DNA from: Pseudomonas fluorescens
Lineage (GTDB): Bacteria > Pseudomonadota > Gammaproteobacteria > Pseudomonadales > Pseudomonadaceae
NCBI RefSeq assembly: GCF_001307275.1
Contig: NZ_CP012831.1
Coordinates: 2,403,501 to 2,467,500 of the forward strand
Direction of reading: 5' to 3'
DNA length: 64,000 bases
Translations under genes and position numbers: made by a program
In this document: one piece after another, positions 43,785 to 52,142 of the stretch
How positions within the stretch are numbered: position 1 is the stretch's first letter
Layout of the letters: each line of letters opens with the position of its first letter
The notes under the pieces: model-generated
Database searches by the model: none
Told to the model about the DNA's origin: nothing
Seen by the model: the letters and a program-made list of their open reading frames with translations, nothing else

Positions 43785-44380
43785 GCGGGTACCTCCTCGG
43801 CCAGCAGTCGCTGCAATTTCTGCTGGGCGTAACGCAAGCGGCTTTTGACCGTTTCCAGCGGGGCGCCGGTCAGGGCGGCAATCTGTGGCAGCTCCAGGTC
43901 GCCATGCAGGCGCAGCAGGAAGACTTCTCGCTGATCCTCGGGCAAGGCCTGCAGCGCGGCGTCGAGACGCGCCTGGTCGCGGCTCAGGCTCAGCTGTTGC
44001 TCGGGGCTGCCGGTGTCGTCGGGCTGGACGTGCAGTTGCTCGTCATAACTGTCGTGCAACGGGTTGTGGACACCCTGTCTGCGCCAGTGGTCGATCAAGC
44101 GGTTGCGGGCAATCTGGAACAACCAGGTACGAAAACTCGCCCGGCCTTGTGGCTGGGTGGCGCTGCGAATCAGGCTGAGCCAGGTGTCCTGGAAAACTTC
44201 CTCGGCCAGCTCGGCTTTGTTGCTCAAGGACAGCAGGAAACGGTAAAGCCCTTGCCGATGACGGGCGTACAGGACTTCGAAAGAAGCCCCGTCGCCATTG
44301 CGGTAGCGGGCCAGCAGCGATTCGTCGCTGGGAGAATCAAGCGCAGCGGGCATGTGGGGGGCGAACTCCTTTCCGGTCAT
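43781..44380 (-). CDS. ECF RNA polymerase sigma factor
   Basis: The protein has 199 residues from ATG 44380 (MTGKEFAPHMPAAL); ATG 44353 is an alternative and the frame upstream is only translated REPIN. Region 2 (FEVLYARHRQGLYRFLLSLSNKAELAEEVFQDTWLSLI) and region 4 (LPEDQREVFLLRLHGDLELPQIAALTGAPLETVKSRLRYAQ) are complete. It probably works with the following anti-sigma gene. The vWA lipoprotein gene on the same strand begins upstream and may be part of its regulon. Confidence 0.9.
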   Translation of the reverse strand: MTGKEFAPHMPAALDSPSDESLLARYRNGDGASFEVLYARHRQGLYRFLLSLSNKAELAEEVFQDTWLSLIRSATQPQGRASFRTWLFQIARNRLIDHWRRQGVHNPLHDSYDEQLHVQPDDTGSPEQQLSLSRDQARLDAALQALPEDQREVFLLRLHGDLELPQIAALTGAPLETVKSRLRYAQQKLQRLLAEEVPA

Positions 44381-44412
44381 TGCAACACAGTCCTGGCAGA
44401 CAACAAGGGAGC

Positions 44413-44505
44413 CCTGTGGGAGCGAGCTTGCTCGCGATGGCGTCCGATCAGTCAATGACGAACATGATCGGTCTACTGCTATCGCGAGCAAGCTCGCTCC
44501 CACAT
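44413..44505. repeat. REPIN
   Basis: A complete inverted GTGGGAGCGAGCTTGCTCGCG pair between the vWA gene and the ECF sigma gene. Confidence 0.9.
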
Positions 44506-44530
44506 TGATGATCCTCGTTTGTAGTCAGGC

Positions 44531-46207
44531 TCAGCGCTTGGCCGCAGGCTCCAGGCTCTGGGCCAGTTCCACCAACTGCACAAACTCCGAGCGCAGCCCA
44601 AACGGATCATCACCGCGGGCCGAGCGCGCCAATTGCGCAGTGTCCTTCAAGGTCATCGTCCCAGTGTAGCGTCCATCACCCTTGAGCTGTTGGGCGAAGG
44701 CGGCAACAGCGGCCGAGAAACGCAGGTCATCGCTGGGCTTGCGGTCGTTCTGCACGCTGGCAATGGGATGTTCGATCAATCGACTGCTTCCGCCCTCGGC
44801 CGGCTTGTAGCGTACGCGCAACATCGCCAATTCGCCTGACGTGCTCTGCGACTTGGGCGTGCTGGCATAACGCAGCGGTTCCAACCAGCCCGGCGCCCCC
44901 TTCGGCACGATTTCATACAACGCCGTCACCGTATGCCCGGCGCCGATCTCGCCTGCGTCGACCTTGTCGTTGTTGAAATCCTCACGCTTCAATGCGCGGT
45001 TCTCATAGCCCAGCAGTCGATACTCACTGACCTGGGCGGGGTTGAACTCCACCTGCAACTTCACGTCCCGGGCGACCACCGCCAGGGTGGAACTGAGCTG
45101 GTCCACCAGGACCTTGCGCGCTTCGAGCAGGTTGTCGATGTAGGCGTAGTTACCGTCACCGGCGTCGGCCAATTGCTCCATCAGGTGCTCGTTGTAGTTA
45201 TCCACACCGAAGCCCAGGGTCGTCAGGGAGACGCCGCTTTTACGCTGGTCCACCGCCATCTGCTTGAGGCTGTCGAAATCACTGACACCGACGTTGAAGT
45301 CGCCATCGGTGGCCAGCAGGATGCGGTTGATGCCTTTGTCGATGAAGCTCTCCCGCGCCATCTGATAGGCCAGTTCGATACCCGAGGCACCTGCGGTGGA
45401 ACCACCGGCGTCGAGTTGATCAATGGCGTTGCGGATTGTCACCTTGTCGCGGCCCGAAGTGGGCTTGAGCACCACCCGGGATTCGCCGGCATAGACCACC
45501 AGGGACACCCGGTCCTGATCGCGCAATTGGTCCACCAGCAGTTTCAGCGTGCTCTTGACCAGCGGCAGGCCTTCGCGACGGTCCATGGAGCCGGAAACGT
45601 CCACCAGGAAGACCAGGTTGGCCGGCGCCAGGTCCGCCACGGCGCGGTCGCTGGCCTTGATGCCGATGCGCAGCAAACGGGTGTGGGGGTTCCACGGTGA
45701 GGGGGCGACCTCGGTGGTCACGCCAAAAGGTGAACCGTCGCTGGGCAGGGCGTAGGCGTAAGGGAAGTAGTTGACCATTTCCTCCAATCGCACAGCCCCT
45801 TCGGGCGGCAGGCTACCTTGGTTGAGGAACCGTCGCACATTGGCATAGCTGCCGGTATCGACATCCACGCTGAAGGTCGACACGGGTGTTTCGGCCACGC
45901 TATGGATGGGGTTGTCCGGCAGCTTTTCGTACTGTTCACGCGGTTCGGCACGGTAACCCGCGGCAATGGCATCGTTCGCCACGCTGGGAGCGGGCATCGA
46001 TGCCGGCTTCATGAGCACGCGCTTGACCGTCGACTGGGGCCCTTGGGCGATCTCGCCTTGTGGCACCACGCTGGGCGCCACAGGCACCGGTTCGGAGGGC
46101 TGGGCAGCCTCTCGGGAGGAAGACAACCCACAACCGGCCAACGCCACCAGCAAAGTCACGGCGAAGCCTTGGGCAGCAGGACGCATAAAGGGAAATGGAC
46201 GGGACAT
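44531..46207 (-). CDS. vWA-domain lipoprotein (YfbK-like)
   Basis: The protein has 558 residues from ATG 46207 (MSRPFPFMRPAA). A lipoprotein signal peptide ends in LVALAGC. A YfbK-type N-terminal segment (VSTFSVDVDTGSYANVRRFLNQGSLPP) precedes the vWA domain with a complete MIDAS (FLVDVSGSMDRREG, GGSTAG, LATDGDFNVG), then a DUF3520-like end (RYTGTMTLKDTAQLARSARG). It should be anchored in the inner or outer membrane. Function is not known; it is on the same strand as the ECF sigma/anti-sigma pair with a REPIN in between. Confidence 0.85.
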   Translation of the reverse strand: MSRPFPFMRPAAQGFAVTLLVALAGCGLSSSREAAQPSEPVPVAPSVVPQGEIAQGPQSTVKRVLMKPASMPAPSVANDAIAAGYRAEPREQYEKLPDNPIHSVAETPVSTFSVDVDTGSYANVRRFLNQGSLPPEGAVRLEEMVNYFPYAYALPSDGSPFGVTTEVAPSPWNPHTRLLRIGIKASDRAVADLAPANLVFLVDVSGSMDRREGLPLVKSTLKLLVDQLRDQDRVSLVVYAGESRVVLKPTSGRDKVTIRNAIDQLDAGGSTAGASGIELAYQMARESFIDKGINRILLATDGDFNVGVSDFDSLKQMAVDQRKSGVSLTTLGFGVDNYNEHLMEQLADAGDGNYAYIDNLLEARKVLVDQLSSTLAVVARDVKLQVEFNPAQVSEYRLLGYENRALKREDFNNDKVDAGEIGAGHTVTALYEIVPKGAPGWLEPLRYASTPKSQSTSGELAMLRVRYKPAEGGSSRLIEHPIASVQNDRKPSDDLRFSAAVAAFAQQLKGDGRYTGTMTLKDTAQLARSARGDDPFGLRSEFVQLVELAQSLEPAAKR

Positions 46208-46415
46208 GGGCTGAACCTCGTGAATGAATGATTCGTACACAGGCTCAGACGCAAGGCACGCGCGGTTCGGGTTAACCGGTCGAAATTATTTTTCCGGCGG
46301 CTGACAACCCTCGCCATTTTCCTCTACAGCCCCTTGATACCTTTGCGGTTTTCCCTCAAGTTACCGCCCCCCGAGTCGAGACATTAAAGTGCCATCAACC
46401 CTATAAGGACATTCC

Positions 46416-47027
46416 GTGTTCAAAACGCTCCTCAAGGCCAGCGCCCTGGTCGCCACCCTATCGATGACCGGCTGCGTGTCCTACACCGTCACCGGCCCGG
46501 TGGGCGCCCCGCAGCACCCTGCTCCCGTGAGCAGCCCGCGTATCGCACAAATCGCCGATGTCGCCGTGACTGCACCCGATGTCAACGATGCGACCCGCAC
46601 GGCCATCAGCCGCTCGCTCACGGCCCAGCTCAATCAGTACGTACAGACCGGCGGCTACTTCAAGCAGGTCACCGAATACCCGACGCGCCTGGGCGAGAAT
46701 GACGTACTGCTCAAGTTCGACATGACCTCCCTCAAGGGCCATCGCGCCCCGCACCCAGGCTACTTCCCCGGCGCGTTGCTGACCCTGACGATCTGGATCT
46801 GGGTGAACGGCCCGATCTACGTCGACAGTTTCGATGTCGCCGGCAACCTGAAGATCGTCGACCGCGACGGCAAGGAACTGGCAGCGGCCAAGGAAGAGGT
46901 CAAGCTCGAGCGCAACGTTGGTTTGTACGGCCGCGAATACTGGGCGCCGACCATGGGCGCCCAACAGCTGAATCAGTTGGTCGCACAACTGCTGGACACC
47001 GCCACCGCGCGCCTGGCCAAACAATAA
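46416..47027 (+). CDS. Small lipoprotein, unknown function
   Basis: The protein has 203 residues from a GTG start with AAGGA seven bases upstream. A lipoprotein signal ends in LSMTGC (Cys about 20). The rest includes YFKQVTEYPTRLGENDVLLKFDMTSLKGHR and a hydrophobic hairpin YFPGALLTLTIWIWVNGPIYVDSF. It is 10 bases upstream of a second lipoprotein gene, so the two form an operon; both begin with TGCVSY after the signal, suggesting a shared origin. Confidence 0.8.
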   Translation: MFKTLLKASALVATLSMTGCVSYTVTGPVGAPQHPAPVSSPRIAQIADVAVTAPDVNDATRTAISRSLTAQLNQYVQTGGYFKQVTEYPTRLGENDVLLKFDMTSLKGHRAPHPGYFPGALLTLTIWIWVNGPIYVDSFDVAGNLKIVDRDGKELAAAKEEVKLERNVGLYGREYWAPTMGAQQLNQLVAQLLDTATARLAKQ

Positions 47028-47037
47028 GGAGCAACAC

Positions 47038-47625
47038 ATGATGGGTTTCATCAAACACAGCCTGGTACTGGCCGCCGTCCTGCTGACCGGTTGCGTGTCC
47101 TACTCGCAACACGAATTGCCCGACGTGAAGACCTGGCCGCCAGCCGCCGCCACGCCAGCGGCCAAACCCAGCGCCTTCGTGCGCACCACCGCGCAAAACC
47201 AGGTCAACAGCGGCCCGGCCGTTGCCGCCTCGGGCGCCCAGGCCACCGCGTGGGAAACCTCCGTGGCCGAGACGTTCCGCGACTCCGGACGCTTCGCGCG
47301 GGTCAGCACCGACAAGGTCGAGTCGGACATCTACGCCGAAGCCACCTTGAGCAACAACGAGCAGTTCAGCATGGCCTCGGCCATCATCACCGGCGCGACC
47401 TTCTTCGTGATCCCGTCCACGGCCGAAAACACCTTCACCCTCGAAACGGTGTTCAAGGACAAGGACGGCAAGGAACTGGGGCGCGTGCAGAAGAGTGAAT
47501 CGGTGCGCACCTGGATGCACTTGGTACTGATCTTTGGCATTCCGTTCCAGCAGGACACCCGCGACGTGGTGCAGGCGCTGACACGTAGTACGTTGGAAGA
47601 GGCGGTGCAGCGGCGGTTGCTGTAA
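47038..47625 (+). CDS. Small lipoprotein, unknown function
   Basis: The protein has 195 residues (start 47038, or 47041) after AAGGAG. A lipoprotein signal ends in VLLTGC. It then has VAETFRDSGRFARVSTDKVESDIYAEATLSNNEQ, a hydrophobic segment (SAIITGATFFVIPS) and a conserved end (RDVVQALTRSTLEEAVQRRLL). Second gene of a two-lipoprotein operon. I do not recognise a characterised family. Confidence 0.8.
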   Translation: MMGFIKHSLVLAAVLLTGCVSYSQHELPDVKTWPPAAATPAAKPSAFVRTTAQNQVNSGPAVAASGAQATAWETSVAETFRDSGRFARVSTDKVESDIYAEATLSNNEQFSMASAIITGATFFVIPSTAENTFTLETVFKDKDGKELGRVQKSESVRTWMHLVLIFGIPFQQDTRDVVQALTRSTLEEAVQRRLL

Positions 47626-47642
47626 CACCACCCGTTGGCGTC

Positions 47643-47733
47643 ACAGTGGCGAGGGAGCCGGCTCCCGCCGGGCTGCGAAGCGGCCCTTGCATGGGTGCTT
47701 CGCACTCAAGCGGGAGCAAGCCCCTCGCCACAG
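47643..47733. repeat. REP-like hairpin, GTGGCGAGGG family
   Basis: Inverted repeat GTGGCGAGGGAGCCGGCTCC ... GGGAGCAAGCCCCTCGCCAC, more decayed than the other copies, between convergent genes. Confidence 0.8.
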
Positions 47734-47739
47734 ATCATT

Positions 47740-48768
47740 TCAACCTTGGACAGTATTGCGACTCGCCTCACCAGCCCCGATTTCCACCACGGTTTTTCCT
47801 TTCCCACGCCCCTCGGCTACCTGCGCAAAGGCCTCATTGACCTCCCCCAGGCCAAACCGGGTTTGATCCACCTTGATCCGCAACACTCCGGCCTCAACCA
47901 ATACGGCTGCCTCGCGCAAAATCTGGCCATGGTGCTCGCGTCCCTTTCCGGTCAGCAGCGGCAGCAACGTAAACACTCCGGAATAGCTCGCTCCCCGGAA
48001 CGACAACGGCGCGAGGCTGTGCTGGCCCCAACCGAGGCAGCTGAGCACATGGCCGGTGTAGGTTTTTACCGCGTTGAATGAAGCATCCAGGGTCGAGCCA
48101 CCAACGGTGTCGTAGACGATGTCGAAGCCTTCGCCATCGGTGTACAGGCGCACGTAGCTGTCAGTGTCCTGGGTCCGATAGTCGATGGCTGAGGCGCCCA
48201 GTTCGCGGATGAAATCCAGGCTGCCGGCCGAACCCGTGGCGTAGACCTCGGCGCCCCGGGCCTTGGCGATTTGCACGGCCATTTGGCCGACGCCGCCCGC
48301 GCCGCCATGAATCAGCACCTGTTGCCCGGCCCGGACGTTGGCGCGGTCTACCAATCCTTCCCAGGCCGTGATGAATGCCAGCGGCAAGGCGGCCGCTTCG
48401 CGCATGCTCAATGAACGGGGTTTGGGCGCAATCAGGCGGGCATCGACCGCGATGTACTCGGCCAGCGAGCCTTGCGCTCCGCCGATTCCGCCGGCCATGC
48501 CGAATACCTCGTCGCCAGGTGCGAAGTCATCCACGCCTTCGCCCCGCTCAACCACCGTCCCGGCCAGGTCGATCCCCAATACGGCGGGCAACGGCTGGCG
48601 TGCATGGGCACCGCCTCCCGCCGCGATCTTGGTATCCAGCGGGTTGATTCCGGCGGCATGCACCTTGATCAATACTTGGCCTTTGCCGGGAACGGGCCGG
48701 GCGATGGAACGGACAATCAGCGGCGCCTGAGCGGTTTCGGCAACGGCGGCGAACATGGTGTTGTTCAT
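47740..48768 (-). CDS. Zinc-free alcohol dehydrogenase / quinone oxidoreductase family protein
   Basis: The protein has 342 residues from ATG 48768 (MNNTMFAAVAET), GGAGG nine bases upstream. A GroES-like N-terminus (VLIKVHAAGINPLDTKIAAGG) is followed by a Rossmann NADPH fold (VLIHGGAGGVGQMAVQIAKARGAEVYAT). The GHE/Cys zinc ligands of true alcohol dehydrogenases are missing, as in QOR-type enzymes. It probably reduces quinones or unsaturated carbonyls. It is divergent from a LysR gene, its likely regulator. Confidence 0.9.
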   Translation of the reverse strand: MNNTMFAAVAETAQAPLIVRSIARPVPGKGQVLIKVHAAGINPLDTKIAAGGGAHARQPLPAVLGIDLAGTVVERGEGVDDFAPGDEVFGMAGGIGGAQGSLAEYIAVDARLIAPKPRSLSMREAAALPLAFITAWEGLVDRANVRAGQQVLIHGGAGGVGQMAVQIAKARGAEVYATGSAGSLDFIRELGASAIDYRTQDTDSYVRLYTDGEGFDIVYDTVGGSTLDASFNAVKTYTGHVLSCLGWGQHSLAPLSFRGASYSGVFTLLPLLTGKGREHHGQILREAAVLVEAGVLRIKVDQTRFGLGEVNEAFAQVAEGRGKGKTVVEIGAGEASRNTVQG

Positions 48769-48875
48769 GACGGTAAACCTCCAATAAGTGGGCAGGTTCA
48801 TCATGTGAGCGAAGACGCATTCCGATAAGTGAGCAACAATGGATAGGATTTATTCCAGACAGAGGCCAAATCCTG

Positions 48876-49754
48876 ATGGATCTGCTCGATGCAATGCAGG
48901 TGTTCGTGCGCGTAGTGGAGCGCGGCTCGTTCTCGGCGGTCGCCAGGGAGCTGAACCTGGGCCAACCGGCGGTGAGCAAACAGATCCGTGCATTGGAGCA
49001 ACATCTGGGCGGGGCGCTGTTCGCCCGCAGCACTCGCCATCTGGCGCTGACCGATCAGGGACAGCGCTTCTACACCGAGAGCAAGGACATACTCGCCAGC
49101 GTGGACGCCGCGCGGCTCAGTTTCGCCAGTGGCCAGGAACAGATCGCCGGCCTTCTGCGGGTGGCGGCGCCCGTCAGTTTCGGCCGGTTGTGTATTGCGC
49201 CCCTGGTGGGCGAGTTCCTGGCGCGTCACCCACAGCTTCGTATCGACTTGAGGCTGAGCGACCAGAACGAAGACGTGTTGAAGGAAAACATCGACCTTGC
49301 CATTCGCATCGGCGTGGTGAAAAACGAAGGGCTGGTGGCGATTTCCCTCGGTGATAGCCCGCGCCGGGTGTACGCATCTCCTGCTTATCTGCAACAGCAC
49401 GGCACGCCCCTCGAACCGGCCGACCTGGCCCGCCATAACTGTTTGGCGTTCACGCTGCTGGAGCATTACGACGTCTGGCGATTCGAGCAGGATGGCCGAC
49501 AGCACAGCGTAACGATCAAGGGCAACGTCACCTGCAACAGCAGCGAGGCGATCCGGGAAATGGTGCTGTCGGGCCTGGGCGTTTCGCTTTCACCGCAGTG
49601 GTTGTTCGCAGCCGATGTCCGCCAGGGAACCGTCTGCCCCCTGCTTGCCGATTACCAACCGCTGGCGCTGCCCATCAGCGCCGTGTTCAGTCTCGACCGA
49701 CGCCGCTCGGCACGAACCCGAGCCTTTGTGGATTTTTTGCGCGAGCGTCTTTGA
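48876..49754 (+). CDS. LysR family transcriptional regulator
   Basis: The protein has 292 residues. The N-terminal helix-turn-helix (FVRVVERGSFSAVARELNLGQPAVSKQIRALEQHLGGALFARSTRHLALTDQG) is the CrgA/LysR type, with an effector domain to the C-terminus. It is divergent from the quinone oxidoreductase (107 bp gap), the standard LysR layout; control of that gene is inferred. Confidence 0.93.
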   Translation: MDLLDAMQVFVRVVERGSFSAVARELNLGQPAVSKQIRALEQHLGGALFARSTRHLALTDQGQRFYTESKDILASVDAARLSFASGQEQIAGLLRVAAPVSFGRLCIAPLVGEFLARHPQLRIDLRLSDQNEDVLKENIDLAIRIGVVKNEGLVAISLGDSPRRVYASPAYLQQHGTPLEPADLARHNCLAFTLLEHYDVWRFEQDGRQHSVTIKGNVTCNSSEAIREMVLSGLGVSLSPQWLFAADVRQGTVCPLLADYQPLALPISAVFSLDRRRSARTRAFVDFLRERL

Positions 49755-49763
49755 ACAGCCGGA

Positions 49764-51077
49764 TCAGGACTCACAGGCCAATGACGGCTGCGCAGCCTTG
49801 CCATGCCGTCCCGGGAAATACGCCGCCGCAGCCACGCCCACCGCGCCCATCACCACGCAATACCCCACGCACACCCACGGGCTCCACGGCACCAGGGCGA
49901 TCAGCATCAACGGTGTCATGCTGGCCCATAGCGCATAGGCGATGTTGTAGGTGAGCGAGATGCCCGACACGCGGATCTTCGGCGGGAACAGGCTGACCAT
50001 CACCGACGGCACCGCGCCGACCACACCGCAACCCAGGCCGGCCACGGCGTAGGCCAGGCCCAGCCAGGCGCTGCCGCTGATCAGGCTGGCGTAGAGCACG
50101 ACAATGCCCAGGGGCAGCAGCAGGCTGTAGAGCATGACGGTGCGCCAGGCGCCGATGCGGTCGACGATGAGACCGGCCAGGACGCAGCCGATGTTCAGGA
50201 AGACGATACCCAGGCTGCTCAGGGCGAAGGTGTGGCTGGGCGTCATGCCGAAGCTTTTCTGCATCACGGTCGGGGTGATGACCACGAACACCACCACGGC
50301 AGAGGTCAGCACGCAGGTCAGGATGGCGGCGGGCAGCAAGGCCTGGCGGTGGTCGCGCAGGACCGTGCGCAACGGCAATTCCGCAGCGCCTTCGCGATCG
50401 GCTTGCAGGGCCATGAAGATCGGCGTTTCGCTCAGCCAGCGGCGCAGCCAGACGCCGATCACACCGAAGACGCCCCCCAGCAGGAACGGCAGGCGCCAGG
50501 CGTAATCGAGAATCTCCGCCGGCGTGTAGATCCGCGCCAGCGCCGTAGCGGTCAGGGCGCCCAACAGGTAGCCGAAGGTCAGGCCGGCCTGGAGGAAACC
50601 CAGGGCATAGCCGCGATGATGCAGCGGCGCGTGTTCAGCCACGAATACCCAGGCGCTTGGCACTTCGCCGCCCACGGCCGCGCCCTGCAGGATACGCAGC
50701 GCCAGCAGCAACAACGGGGCGAAATAGCCGATTTGTGCGTAGGTGGGCATCACCCCGATGAGCAGGCATGGCAAGGCCATCATCAGGATGCTCAGGCTGA
50801 ACACTCGCTTGCGCCCCAGGCGATCGGCAAAGTGCGCCATGAGAATGCCGCCCAAGGGGCGAGCCAGGTAGCCGGTGGCAAAAATCCCGAAGCTTTGCAG
50901 CAAGCGCAGCCAATCGGGCATTTCCGGCGGGAAGAACAACTGGCTGAGGGTCAGGGCGAAGAACACGAAGATGATGAAATCGTAGATCTCCAGCGCGCCG
51001 CCCAAGGCGGCCAGGCCCAGGGTCTTGTAATCGGATCGGCTGAATCGGTCACCGGGTGGAACAGGGGTGGCAGTCAT
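49764..51077 (-). CDS. MFS transporter, metabolite:H+ symporter (MHS) type
   Basis: The protein has 437 residues and 12 membrane helices. MHS/ShiA-ProP features are visible: GALEIYDFIIFVFFALTLSQLFFP near the start, GYLARPLGGILMAHFADRLGRKRVF after helix 2, and RILQGAAVGGEVPSAWVFVAEHAP. It should import a carboxylate or zwitterionic solute with protons; the substrate cannot be read. It is convergent with the LysR gene (9 bp gap). Confidence 0.9.
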   Translation of the reverse strand: MTATPVPPGDRFSRSDYKTLGLAALGGALEIYDFIIFVFFALTLSQLFFPPEMPDWLRLLQSFGIFATGYLARPLGGILMAHFADRLGRKRVFSLSILMMALPCLLIGVMPTYAQIGYFAPLLLLALRILQGAAVGGEVPSAWVFVAEHAPLHHRGYALGFLQAGLTFGYLLGALTATALARIYTPAEILDYAWRLPFLLGGVFGVIGVWLRRWLSETPIFMALQADREGAAELPLRTVLRDHRQALLPAAILTCVLTSAVVVFVVITPTVMQKSFGMTPSHTFALSSLGIVFLNIGCVLAGLIVDRIGAWRTVMLYSLLLPLGIVVLYASLISGSAWLGLAYAVAGLGCGVVGAVPSVMVSLFPPKIRVSGISLTYNIAYALWASMTPLMLIALVPWSPWVCVGYCVVMGAVGVAAAAYFPGRHGKAAQPSLACES

Positions 51078-51115
51078 AGGCGGATTTGAACGATAAGTTG
51101 AAAGAGGGCGACGGC

Positions 51116-51289
51116 TCAGTCGTCGCGATCAGTGTCCACCGGTTGAACCGGTGGCTGGCCTGGCTCGGCGTCTTCGGCCTCGTCGGCAGGCAGGAAATCC
51201 TTACGGCTCTGGGCAATGGCCCGGCGTATTTCGTCGCCCTTGGTGGGGCAGTTCAGGAGGCGGGCGATGCCGTCGGGTTTCTGCGTCAT
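51116..51289 (-). CDS. Small hypothetical protein
   Basis: 57 residues (MTQKPDGIARLLNCPTKGDE), with GGAGG six bases before this ATG. It has a charged, proline-rich, acidic end and no membrane segment. It is 38 bp upstream of the MFS gene on the same strand. I do not recognise it; similar short proteins occur in Pseudomonas. Confidence 0.6.
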   Translation of the reverse strand: MTQKPDGIARLLNCPTKGDEIRRAIAQSRKDFLPADEAEDAEPGQPPVQPVDTDRDD

Positions 51290-51375
51290 CGCCATCCTCC
51301 GGCATGAGTGAACAGGGGCTCGATAGTGCTCGCTTTTGGCGCGTGACGCCAATTTTGTGTCTGGACGGCGCCATT

Positions 51376-51425
51376 GTGGCGGGGGCTGCTTTGCAGCCCC
51401 GCGGGGATAAATCCCCTCACCCCAG
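51376..51425. repeat. Decayed REP-like hairpin
   Basis: GTGGCGGGGGCTGC-TTT-GCAGCCCC stem followed by GGGGATAAATCCCC, probably a degraded GTGGCGAGGG-family element, between the small gene and the PEBP gene. Confidence 0.55.
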
Positions 51426-51443
51426 AGGTTTGCGCTGTTCGGG

Positions 51444-52004
51444 TCAGCGGTGGTAGCGGCGCACCACGCTGCTGTTGCGCAGGACGTGACCTTTGATTTT
51501 TTCCATCAGTTGGGCCCGGGTGAGGCCGGCGGGGAAGGCTTCCGGCGGCAGGTCCAGGGCGAAGAGCTGGATCAGGTAATGGTGAGCGCTGTCGCCGATG
51601 GGCGGGCAAGGGCCGATGTAGCCGTGGGTGTTCTTGCTGTTGATGCCGCTCATGCCTTCCAACGAGGACTTGGTTCCGGCGCCCGCTGGAATCTGCCGGG
51701 TGGTGGCCTTGATGCCGTAGTGGATCCAGTGGTCGACACCCTGGCCCCTCTGGCCGTCCGGGTCCAACATGACGATGGCGTAGCTGAGGGTGCCCGGTGG
51801 GCCGGCGTTCCAGCTCAAGGCCGGGGAAATGTTCTTGCCACCACAGGTGTTGGCGTCACTGGCCGCCGCCGCGGTGAAGAGGCGGTCGTCCGACACGCCG
51901 GGGATACTGAGGGTAAAACGCTCCTCCGCCTGGGCTGCCCCTTGTGCGCACAGCACCAGGGCGACGGCCGCCAGCCAAGGGGTGAGAATGTTCAATCGAG
52001 TCAT
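51444..52004 (-). CDS. Exported PEBP/YbhB-like protein
   Basis: The protein has 186 residues from ATG 52004 (MTRLNILTPWLAA). A signal peptide (about 1-26, ending AQAE) is followed by the phosphatidylethanolamine-binding fold: NISPALSWNAGPPGTLSYAIVMLDPDG and DHWIHYGI, then GYIGPCPPIGDSAHHYLIQLFALD. These are the family's ligand-pocket motifs. Function in bacteria is not settled; periplasmic location is clear. Confidence 0.87.
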   Translation of the reverse strand: MTRLNILTPWLAAVALVLCAQGAAQAEERFTLSIPGVSDDRLFTAAAASDANTCGGKNISPALSWNAGPPGTLSYAIVMLDPDGQRGQGVDHWIHYGIKATTRQIPAGAGTKSSLEGMSGINSKNTHGYIGPCPPIGDSAHHYLIQLFALDLPPEAFPAGLTRAQLMEKIKGHVLRNSSVVRRYHR

Positions 52005-52142
52005 ACCGGGGCACCTTGTGCGTGTCTGGCCATGGACGGCTTGCGAACTATAGCCGCAGCTTCGCCAAGGGTGCAGTGACAATTATGCTGAACCTCGTTC
52101 CGGCCCTCGACTCCAAAGGGAAACGCCTGCCGGAGAACGCTC

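Noticed and set aside
44381..44503. N-terminal extension of the ECF sigma factor
   Set aside because: The extra residues (MGASLLAIAVDRS...) are translated REPIN sequence; the start at 44380 is more likely.
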